From contig JBBSBY010000129.1 in NCBI GenBank assembly GCA_038250835.1, forward strand, positions 1 through 7,564: a stretch of 7,564 nt of DNA, in the 5' to 3' direction. Both the position numbers and the translations under genes were made by a program. Below the pieces are notes generated by a model. That model did not search any database. It saw only the letters and a program-made list of their open reading frames with translations, and was not told the origin of the DNA. Below are positions 1 to 5,268 of this stretch, piece by piece. How positions within the stretch are numbered: the stretch's first letter is position 1; every line of letters begins with the position of its first letter. The DNA comes from JBBSBY01 sp038250835. GTDB lineage: Bacteria > Desulfobacterota > Desulfomonilia > Desulfomonilales > Desulfomonilaceae.

Positions 1-153
1 TCGGCCTCTGAAATCAGGGAATAATTCCAGCAGTCGCCTGGCGCCCACAAGGACTTCGACCGAATTGACGGCCTGAATAGCCGCAGGAGTCAGATAATCA
101 TTCGACCCAGGACCGCAGCCAATGACGATGATCTTTGTTATTTGGTCGGCCAT
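1..153 (-). CDS. cbiE: Cobalt-precorrin-7 C5-methyltransferase CbiE (or CbiE domain of a CobL-type protein), N-terminal part
   Basis: Only the first 51 codons are in the window; the frame is open to position 1. The start ATG (153-151) is followed by a beta strand and glycine-rich loop, IIVIGCGPGSNDYLTPAA (residues 8-25), the usual opening of the tetrapyrrole methylase family as seen in CbiE/CobL, then LVGARRLLELF (35-45), also typical of this subgroup. The family methylates the corrin ring with S-adenosylmethionine; CbiE acts at C5, and when fused to CbiT (as in CobL) the protein also methylates C15 and decarboxylates. Whether a CbiT domain follows cannot be seen. The start overlaps the end of cbiD by 16 bases and has a good ribosome binding site, AGGGGA at 163-168, nine bases upstream, so translation is probably coupled to cbiD. 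Another tetrapyrrole methylase (CbiF, CbiH, CbiL) is possible but less likely from this N-terminus. Confidence 0.85.
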   Translation of the reverse strand, partial: MADQITKIIVIGCGPGSNDYLTPAAIQAVNSVEVLVGARRLLELFPDFRGR

Positions 154-1226
154 TCAGACGAATCCCCTGCGCCGCCGAGCTTATTGCCTTGTAAATCCAC
201 CAAAATTACTGAAACCTTGAACTTACTTTGAATGCGGCGCCTAACTGCTTCGCCGATCAAGCTGGAGAGCCTTTCAGCCAAGATCCGCTTCCGGCCGGGG
301 TCTAATAATCCAAATACAGCCTCAACGGTTTTCACGTCATCTTCAATTTTGTAACCAAACAATTCTTCGCACAAGGCAATAATAAACGGGACTGCGCTTG
401 GTGATCTTGACGAATGAGTATCCCAGCTACCCATTGCGAGCTTGGCTAATTTTCCGGGATGTCCCAACACCAACAGCGCAGAAAACGGCATGTGAAGTGA
501 GTTGTCTAAGATAAAGCCCCATTCGTTGCTCACTTCAATTAGCTGCTCACTTGAAAGGTTAAACATGGAGTGCGCCGCTTTTGCTCCTATTCGGCCCGGA
601 GTAAACACGGGGTTATTCACCCGGCAGGCCACGGCTACGCTAAGCGAACATTTCAGGGAATCCTTCAGAGCTTCGGAGCTGAACGGCCTTACTATACCCG
701 ATGTCCCGAGTATCGACAGACCTCCGACAATTCCTAATCTCGGATTGAATGTTTTTTCGGCAAGCCGCCGCCCATTGGGTATTGAGATTGTTACTTTTAT
801 ACCTCGGTCCGTTATTTCCCGCACGGAGGAAATAATCATACTCCTGGGTGTCGGATTAATTGCGGGCATTCCGGGCGCTACGGCCAAGCCCGGCTTAGTA
901 ACCGTGCCCACTCCTTCTCCGGCGCAGAGGACTACTTCAGGGGAATCATTCCATTCAACCAGCGCTTCAACAATGCAGCCGTCGGTAACGTCGGGATCGT
1001 CACCGGAATATTTTTCGACTTTCGATATCACAGTACCGTTTGACGCCGAGCTGGATACAATTTGAACAGAGAGCGGATGATTATTGGGCAAACTAATTTC
1101 CACAACTTCAGCTTTAACGCCGCCGGTGAGGAGAATTGTCGCGGCTTTGGCCGCCGCCGCAGCGCACGTCCCCGTAGTTATTCCAGTTGTCCCTTTAGTC
1201 ATATACTGGTTCTCGAAAGTAATCAC
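138..1226 (-). CDS. cbiD: Cobalt-precorrin-5B C1-methyltransferase CbiD
   Basis: CbiD methylates C1 of cobalt-precorrin-5B using S-adenosylmethionine, in the cytoplasm, a step specific to the anaerobic pathway. The 362-residue product has the usual family length. Visible family motifs in order: TTGTCAAAAAKAA (residues 17-29), GDDPDVTDG (75-83), GEGVGTVTKPGL (103-114), AINPTPR (122-128), NPRLGIVGGLSILGTSGIV (161-179) and GHPGKLAKLA (255-264), with the C-terminal half intact to the TAA at 138-140. The longest frame starts with GTG (1226-1224); an in-frame ATG lies eight codons later (1202-1200), just before the conserved TTGTC segment. Neither has a convincing ribosome binding site, so the start is uncertain by 24 bases. 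It follows cbiO after a 73-base gap, the longest in the block, and overlaps cbiE by 16 bases. Identity is certain for practical purposes. Confidence 0.96.
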   Translation of the reverse strand: MITFENQYMTKGTTGITTGTCAAAAAKAATILLTGGVKAEVVEISLPNNHPLSVQIVSSSASNGTVISKVEKYSGDDPDVTDGCIVEALVEWNDSPEVVLCAGEGVGTVTKPGLAVAPGMPAINPTPRSMIISSVREITDRGIKVTISIPNGRRLAEKTFNPRLGIVGGLSILGTSGIVRPFSSEALKDSLKCSLSVAVACRVNNPVFTPGRIGAKAAHSMFNLSSEQLIEVSNEWGFILDNSLHMPFSALLVLGHPGKLAKLAMGSWDTHSSRSPSAVPFIIALCEELFGYKIEDDVKTVEAVFGLLDPGRKRILAERLSSLIGEAVRRRIQSKFKVSVILVDLQGNKLGGAGDSSEWPTK

Positions 1227-1299
1227 GGCTATAACAAATGATAGTCTCTTCCATCAGGGCTATCGGAAGTACTTAAAGCTATAAAGCTTCCTTAGGCAC
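1227..1299 (-). other. cbiO-cbiD intergenic spacer with two weak inverted repeats
   Basis: This 73-base gap is the longest unambiguous non-coding stretch in the window. It holds two short inverted repeats: AAGCT/AGCTT with a four-base loop (1276-1280 and 1285-1289), inside a wider GGAAG/CTTCC pair (1265-1269 and 1287-1291), and GATAG/CTATC (1240-1244 and 1260-1264) with a 15-base loop. No run of T follows on the transcribed strand, so it does not look like an intrinsic terminator, and I see no convincing -35/-10 pair. It could be a processing or translation-control site ahead of cbiD, or simply spacer. Confidence 0.35.
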
Positions 1300-2187
1300 T
1301 CAGAGCTTTGCATCCTCATTCCAGCGCACAGGCTGCCTCATAATCTCCTCTGGAATAATTTCCAGCAGCTTCAGTCTTGCTTCACCCAGTGTCAGCGGAA
1401 GCCCATTGATGGGCGCCCCGTCCGTTTGTTTCAGTTTGTGCATAAGGGCCGCCACGTAAGGCAATCTGAGGCAAGCATGATCAATCATTTCATGATCAGT
1501 AAAGATTGCTTCCGCGGGGCCTTCCTTCAGGACTACTCCATGGCGTAACACGTATATTTTATCGGCAAACAAAGGGAGCAGGTCAACGGAGTGCGTCGCC
1601 AGAATGATAGTAATCCCCTGACTTCTATTCAGTCTATTCAAGAGACGCATCATCATGGATTCCCCGGCAGGATCAAGCCCGGCGGTGGGTTCGTCCAGAA
1701 TTAATATCGAAGGTCGCATTGCGAGCACCCCGGCCATACATACACGCTTTTGCTCACCGAAACTCAAGTGGTGTATGGCCCTGGTTCTCAGATCATAGGC
1801 CGCCACCGCGTGGAGGGCTTCAGCTACTCTATTTTCCACTTCTTCTTCAGGTAAATCGAGATTACGCGGACCATAGGCGACGTCTTCTTCCACTGTTGGG
1901 GCAAATAGCTGATCATTCGGATTCTGCAAAACCAAACCGACTCTTTGGTAAAGCTCTCTTGGGCTGAGCCTGGCGAGATCCTTTCCGTTGATGTCAATCG
2001 ATCCTTTGAGCGGCTTCAATAGCCCCACCAGTATTTTGATCAAAGTCGTTTTTCCTGAGCCGTTTGAAGCGAGTAGGGCGACAAACTCTCCGATATTGGC
2101 GGAAAAATTGACTTCGTCTAATGCCAGGGTTCCCTCCTGATAAGCATATGATATTGAATGGGCTGAAACAGCCGAATTGTCCGTCAA
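1300..2187 (-). CDS. cbiO: Cobalt ECF transporter ATP-binding protein CbiO
   Basis: CbiO is the ATPase that drives Co2+ uptake by the CbiMNQO energy-coupling factor transporter, on the cytoplasmic face of the membrane. The 295-residue protein has a full ABC domain: Walker A ASNGSGKTT (residues 40-48, K46), Q-loop LQNPNDQLF (87-95, Q88), signature LSFGEQKRV (141-149), Walker B ILILDEPTAGLDP (161-173, catalytic E166) and the switch histidine H199. The first Walker A glycine is alanine, and the signature reads LSFGE rather than LSGGQ; both look like tolerated variants in this family, so activity is expected. A tail of about 45 residues follows the ABC domain. The start codon is TTG (2187-2185), sharing TTGA with the cbiQ stop and preceded by GAGAGG at eight bases; the next in-frame methionine is residue 151, inside the signature region, so TTG is the best start. 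Confidence 0.95.
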   Translation of the reverse strand: MTDNSAVSAHSISYAYQEGTLALDEVNFSANIGEFVALLASNGSGKTTLIKILVGLLKPLKGSIDINGKDLARLSPRELYQRVGLVLQNPNDQLFAPTVEEDVAYGPRNLDLPEEEVENRVAEALHAVAAYDLRTRAIHHLSFGEQKRVCMAGVLAMRPSILILDEPTAGLDPAGESMMMRLLNRLNRSQGITIILATHSVDLLPLFADKIYVLRHGVVLKEGPAEAIFTDHEMIDHACLRLPYVAALMHKLKQTDGAPINGLPLTLGEARLKLLEIIPEEIMRQPVRWNEDAKL

Positions 2188-2960
2188 AATGTGTGCCTCT
2201 CAAGAAGAAGGTGGAAAATGACAATAACGGCGACGGTGTAAAATAATTGACCGACCATCGTCCAGGTCATGGGTTTCATGGGCGGAAAAGGCATGGAACC
2301 TTTATAGCCGCGTAAAGTCATGGCTTCCTGAGTTCTTATCGCCTGGTCCATGGATCTCATTATTACCGCGCCCGCCAGAATGCCTGCGGAATTCATGGAT
2401 CGTCTTACGGTAGAATATCCAAGCCGTGATTTTTGAGCCGCCGATACTTCAGCAGTTTGCTCAATTATGACAAAGATGTGGCGATATACGATGAGAGCAA
2501 TTTCTACGCAGCTTTCCGGTAATTTCAACCAACGGAGCACATGAAAGATTTTGTAAGCCGGAGTCACGGAAGTGAGCAGTAGTAGAGTCGCAACCGCGCC
2601 GAGCACTCGGGCGCCCATAAGAATTCCTAATCTAAGACCTTCCACTTTGGCAGTAATCGTGTGACCAAGGAAGTTTAAAGCGAACAAAGAGGTCGATCCT
2701 GTAATAAACGTCTGAATGACCACCAGACCCAGCACCAGGCTCATAGGCGCCAGTAATCGCTTTAGACTCAATTTTATTGGAATGCCGATCAACAACATCC
2801 CCGACAATCCCATAAACATTACAAATAGAGGAAAATTCGGCTTCTTTGAAATAATGACAAAGCCTATCAACGTCATCGCTGAGATGAACTTCACACGTGA
2901 ATCCAGTCGCGAAAGGACATTGTCTCTGCCTGCAAAGAAATCCGAAAATAAATCAAACAT
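2184..2960 (-). CDS. cbiQ: Cobalt ECF transporter transmembrane (T) component CbiQ
   Basis: CbiQ is the membrane protein that links the ATPase CbiO to the metal-binding subunit CbiM. The 258-residue product is hydrophobic, with membrane segments at roughly residues 26-60 (closely packed), 71-88, 112-134 and 235-252, and a long cytoplasmic stretch at about 135-230. That stretch carries the coupling helices: AAQKSRLGY (174-182) and EAMTLRGYKG (212-221), matching the two short Ala/Ser-Arg motifs with which T components grip the ATPase. The N-terminal LDSRVKF (19-25) also fits the family. The ATG (2960-2958) begins three bases after the stop of the upstream small gene; there is no strong ribosome binding site, so translation is probably coupled. 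The end overlaps cbiO by four bases. Confidence 0.94.
   Translation of the reverse strand: MFDLFSDFFAGRDNVLSRLDSRVKFISAMTLIGFVIISKKPNFPLFVMFMGLSGMLLIGIPIKLSLKRLLAPMSLVLGLVVIQTFITGSTSLFALNFLGHTITAKVEGLRLGILMGARVLGAVATLLLLTSVTPAYKIFHVLRWLKLPESCVEIALIVYRHIFVIIEQTAEVSAAQKSRLGYSTVRRSMNSAGILAGAVIMRSMDQAIRTQEAMTLRGYKGSMPFPPMKPMTWTMVGQLFYTVAVIVIFHLLLERHTF
2196..2201 (-). promoter_or_regulatory. Ribosome binding site that supports the TTG start of cbiO
   Basis: On the minus strand this reads GAGAGG, eight bases before the TTG at 2187-2185. It lies inside the end of cbiQ. It supports TTG as the real cbiO start and, with the TTGA overlap, suggests coupled translation of the membrane and ATPase subunits. 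Confidence 0.6.
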
Positions 2961-2963
2961 GTT

Positions 2964-3230
2964 TCACGTTCGCTCAGGACTTGGCGGAAATAGTCCCCTA
3001 AAAGTGTACCCGGCGATAAAACCTCCGACAGCGCCTGCAGTTAGAAAAGCGAATAAAAGAACATCGCCTTTGATGTTTATAATCCCTTCTCCAACAGGTC
3101 GGTTGGCTTCCGCTGCCGCTTTTTTGATAACAGATTCGTCCACCCCGGGCCATTCCGAGGTCGGTTGAAACACGGAGACCCCGACGACTACTAGGATCAA
3201 GAAAATTACGGCGCCAATAGCGTATTTCAT
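2964..3230 (-). CDS. Small two-helix membrane protein in the CbiN position of the cobalt transporter
   Basis: This 88-residue protein has a membrane segment at residues 3-21, a loop of about 35 residues, a second segment at about 57-79 and a short basic/proline tail. With the lysine at position 2, both ends probably face the cytoplasm and the loop faces outside. That is the layout of CbiN, the small subunit that helps CbiM take up Co2+, and the gene sits exactly between cbiM and cbiQ where cbiN belongs. The sequence is not a textbook CbiN, nor a clear PDGLE-domain protein; its loop has WPGVDESVIKK (residues 27-37), faintly like the PDGLE motif, and the second helix is glycine-rich (TAGAVGGFIAGY, 64-75). 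I therefore give no symbol. The ATG shares ATGA with the cbiM stop and has GGGGAG at 3239-3244, eight bases upstream, the best ribosome binding site in the block. Role as the N component is inferred from position and topology. Confidence 0.75.
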   Translation of the reverse strand: MKYAIGAVIFLILVVVGVSVFQPTSEWPGVDESVIKKAAAEANRPVGEGIINIKGDVLLFAFLTAGAVGGFIAGYTFRGLFPPSPERT

Positions 3231-3949
3231 CTGTTTGTCTCCCCTGCCAACATCGCCGTGTATTCCGGTCTTCTGGACCTTAGAAAAGTGTAAGCGCCGG
3301 CAGAAATAAAGCCTTCAATAATGCCGAGCGGAAGCTGAGTCGGAATGAACGCTATAAATATAGTCGTAAATAAAGTGGTGAATGAGTTCAGGTCCAGAGC
3401 CGCCGCAAGACTTACGGACGTCATGGCGTAAGTGCCCCAATCCGATAGTAATCCGGCAAGGAACGCGGATGCAAAGATGGGCAGGCCCATTCTACGACTA
3501 AGTATGAACGTCCCGTACCCCACGTATGATCCCACGACGCCCATTGCAAATATATTGGCGCCAAGCGTGGTAAGCCCGCCGTGAGCTAAAAACAATGCCT
3601 GCAGAGTAAGCGCCACTGAAGCGACGAGGATGCTTAAAGTCGGTCCAATGAGGATTGCCGCCATGCCGGTTCCGCATGGATGCGAACAAGTTCCGGCGAT
3701 TGGGATTGGTATGGGCATACAAGAAATGACGAATACCGCGGCGCCGACAAGGCCTACCATGGCTTTAAAGTTGGGATCGGCAGCGCTGCGGATTTTTAAG
3801 TTTCTCAGCCCCAGAAAAACGAAAGGCGCCGAGGCGGCGAACCAGAAAATCGCCCAGGGCGCAGGCAGTAGTCCTTCGGCAATGTGCATGGCATGGGCTT
3901 TATCAGCAAACACGGTGAGCACGATAATGAGCGAAAGAGCTAAAGGCAT
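3227..3949 (-). CDS. cbiM: Cobalt ECF transporter metal-binding subunit CbiM
   Basis: CbiM is the membrane subunit that binds and passes Co2+. From the ATG at 3949-3947 it is 240 residues. The first 20 (MPLALSLIIVLTVFADKAHA) form a signal peptide ending in AHA, so the mature protein begins MHIAEG. In the family the new N-terminus, the second-residue histidine and an internal histidine hold the metal; here these are mature Met1, His2 and His70, the last in GTCSHPCGTG. Further family segments are AAILIGPTL, LAHGGLTTLGAN and LPLGIIEG. The ATG has GGAGA at 3956-3960, six bases upstream. A longer frame opens with TTG at 4009, overlapping the cbiX stop by four bases; it lacks a clear ribosome binding site but would add two arginines just before the hydrophobic core, so it cannot be excluded. 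A Ni2+ role (NikM) is possible by sequence, but the surrounding cobalamin genes argue for cobalt. Confidence 0.94.
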   Translation of the reverse strand: MPLALSLIIVLTVFADKAHAMHIAEGLLPAPWAIFWFAASAPFVFLGLRNLKIRSAADPNFKAMVGLVGAAVFVISCMPIPIPIAGTCSHPCGTGMAAILIGPTLSILVASVALTLQALFLAHGGLTTLGANIFAMGVVGSYVGYGTFILSRRMGLPIFASAFLAGLLSDWGTYAMTSVSLAAALDLNSFTTLFTTIFIAFIPTQLPLGIIEGFISAGAYTFLRSRRPEYTAMLAGETNR

Positions 3950-3955
3950 TAGCCG

Positions 3956-3960
3956 TCTCC
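3956..3960 (-). promoter_or_regulatory. Ribosome binding site that supports the internal ATG start of cbiM
   Basis: The minus strand reads GGAGA here, six bases before the ATG at 3949-3947. It favours that ATG over the TTG at 4009. The choice leaves a 56-base gap after cbiX. Confidence 0.6.
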
Positions 3961-4005
3961 ATATTAAAATGATTGTCTGTAGGACATGCGATTCTGAATC
4001 TATAG

Positions 4006-4518
4006 TCAATAAAGATCTTCGTAGTCTTCGGTCAAGAATTTGGCCGCTTCCTCAGGTCTCATGGGCACAAATTCACATTGGCCCGGAGGCACCGGATAAT
4101 GATTACGAGGCGGCAAAATCACATCACGAACATCCGGACATTCCATGGAATCTTCAATTCTTTTTTCAACCAAATCTATAAGCAGATCGTCGTAACCCAA
4201 ATTCTTGCCCAGCCGCAATCTAACGTCGGGATATTTTGCCGCTATTTTCTGCATCATTTCAGGTATATCCAGGACCAGGTGCAAGCCGTCATGTAAAAAA
4301 TACGGAATCACCATCACGTTTTTGGCGCCGGCTGTGACGCACTTTTCAAAAATTTCCGGGAAATGCGGTCCCAATCGGGACATGTAACATATTTCCACGA
4401 TATCGTATCCATACTTGGCTTTTAAGCCGTCCCCGACTCTTTCCATGTGCCGGCCCGCTGCCGGCACTCGGCTGCCGTGACCTAAAAGTATAATTGCTTT
4501 TTTAGAGGAATCGGACAC
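4006..4518 (-). CDS. cbiX: Sirohydrochlorin cobaltochelatase CbiX, short form with a C-terminal tail
   Basis: CbiX inserts Co2+ into sirohydrochlorin, the committing step of the anaerobic pathway. The 170-residue protein has a single chelatase domain at about residues 5-123, so it resembles the short, archaeal-type form that would pair up to make the full site, rather than the two-domain form of about 260 residues. The metal-site histidines are visible in LLGHGSR (H14) and FLHDGLHLVLDIP (H76 and H80). Residues 124-170 are an extra acidic and proline-rich tail with C127, H140 and C148, which I do not recognise. The start is GTG (4518-4516), preceded by a purine-rich GAGAGAGA stretch; no in-frame ATG lies before the essential H14. 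The gene starts 24 bases after cbiC and directly precedes cbiM, placing cobalt insertion next to cobalt import. A role with nickel or iron (sirohaem) is less likely in this context. Confidence 0.93.
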   Translation of the reverse strand: MSDSSKKAIILLGHGSRVPAAGRHMERVGDGLKAKYGYDIVEICYMSRLGPHFPEIFEKCVTAGAKNVMVIPYFLHDGLHLVLDIPEMMQKIAAKYPDVRLRLGKNLGYDDLLIDLVEKRIEDSMECPDVRDVILPPRNHYPVPPGQCEFVPMRPEEAAKFLTEDYEDLY

Positions 4519-4542
4519 AATCTCTCTCTTTCTTCAAGGATT

Positions 4543-5268
4543 TTAAGAAATTGGTTTAATGTTTCGATCAACCATGTTGATCACTCGGTCTTCTTTTTGA
4601 GCCAATCCGCACAAAGCGTGGATTACGCTTACAGCCAGGGGGCTGCCGCCGCGTCTTCCGGCGATCGCAATGAAAGGAACATCTAAAGCCATCAGCTCTT
4701 CTTTACTTTCGATGACGTGAACAAAACCCACGGGCATGGCTATAACCAAAGCGGGTCTAATCCCGGTTTCCATGATTAGTCTGTTCAGTTCAAGCAATGC
4801 GACCGGAGCATTTCCAAATACCGCAATGCCGGCGTCAAGTAGAGGAATAGCTTTACGGACGGCGTACAAAGAACGTGGAAGCCCTTTTGTGCGGGCGTTA
4901 TCCGCCACGTCTCTGTCCGCGACATGGCAGACAACATGATCCGAGGTATAAGTGGGTGAAACACCTCGTAATCTTGGCATGGAGATCCCTGATCGTATCA
5001 TATTCGAGTCAACATATATGCGTGAGGTCTTTTGGAGAGCCTTGATACCCGAAGCAATCGCATCCGGGGAGAAGCGCACAAAATCCGCAATGACGGGATC
5101 CGCTGTAGTATGTATGATTCTCCTTACAATTTCCCATTCATTGGTAGAAAAATCGACATGGTCGACTTCGGAATCTATTATCTCGAACGACCGATTCTCG
5201 ATATCCAGTCCACTCATGGGATTGGACATGAGATCGGCGATCAGTGGTCTGGTCTTTTGTTCACCCAT
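4543..5268 (-). CDS. cbiC: Cobalt-precorrin-8 methylmutase CbiC
   Basis: CbiC moves the methyl group from C11 to C12, turning cobalt-precorrin-8 into cobyrinic acid, in the cytoplasm. With the ATG at 5268-5266 the protein is 241 residues, slightly longer than usual. Family features are IENRSFEIID (residues 23-32), RRIIHTTADP (49-58) with H53 as the likely catalytic histidine, IYVDSNMIRSGI (84-95), FGNAPVALLEL (151-161) and GRRGGSPLAVSVIHAL (204-219). The frame extends upstream to a TTG at 5307, which would give 254 residues and a 47-base overlap with cbiA; the ATG is preferred because it has GAGGA just upstream (5273-5277) and a more ordinary 8-base overlap with the cbiA stop. The aerobic counterpart is CobH; the neighbours make the cobalt form the better name. 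Confidence 0.96.
   Translation of the reverse strand: MGEQKTRPLIADLMSNPMSGLDIENRSFEIIDSEVDHVDFSTNEWEIVRRIIHTTADPVIADFVRFSPDAIASGIKALQKTSRIYVDSNMIRSGISMPRLRGVSPTYTSDHVVCHVADRDVADNARTKGLPRSLYAVRKAIPLLDAGIAVFGNAPVALLELNRLIMETGIRPALVIAMPVGFVHVIESKEELMALDVPFIAIAGRRGGSPLAVSVIHALCGLAQKEDRVINMVDRNIKPIS

Noticed and set aside
502..1065. Open frame of 187 codons on the plus strand
   Set aside because: It lies wholly inside cbiD on the opposite strand, has no family features, and cbiD shows clear conserved motifs throughout. The other plus-strand frames in the window are rejected for the same reason.
1265..1291. Possible intrinsic terminator after cbiO
   Set aside because: The stems are short and AT-rich and no T run follows on the transcribed strand.
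1994..2224. Minus-strand 76-codon frame overlapping the cbiQ/cbiO junction
   Set aside because: It is a shifted frame over the conserved Walker A region of CbiO, which is intact in its own frame; no frameshift is needed to explain it.
2716..3168. Plus-strand open frame of 150 codons
   Set aside because: It is the reverse of the cbiQ start and the cbiN-like gene; it has no recognisable domain and its composition follows the opposite-strand genes.
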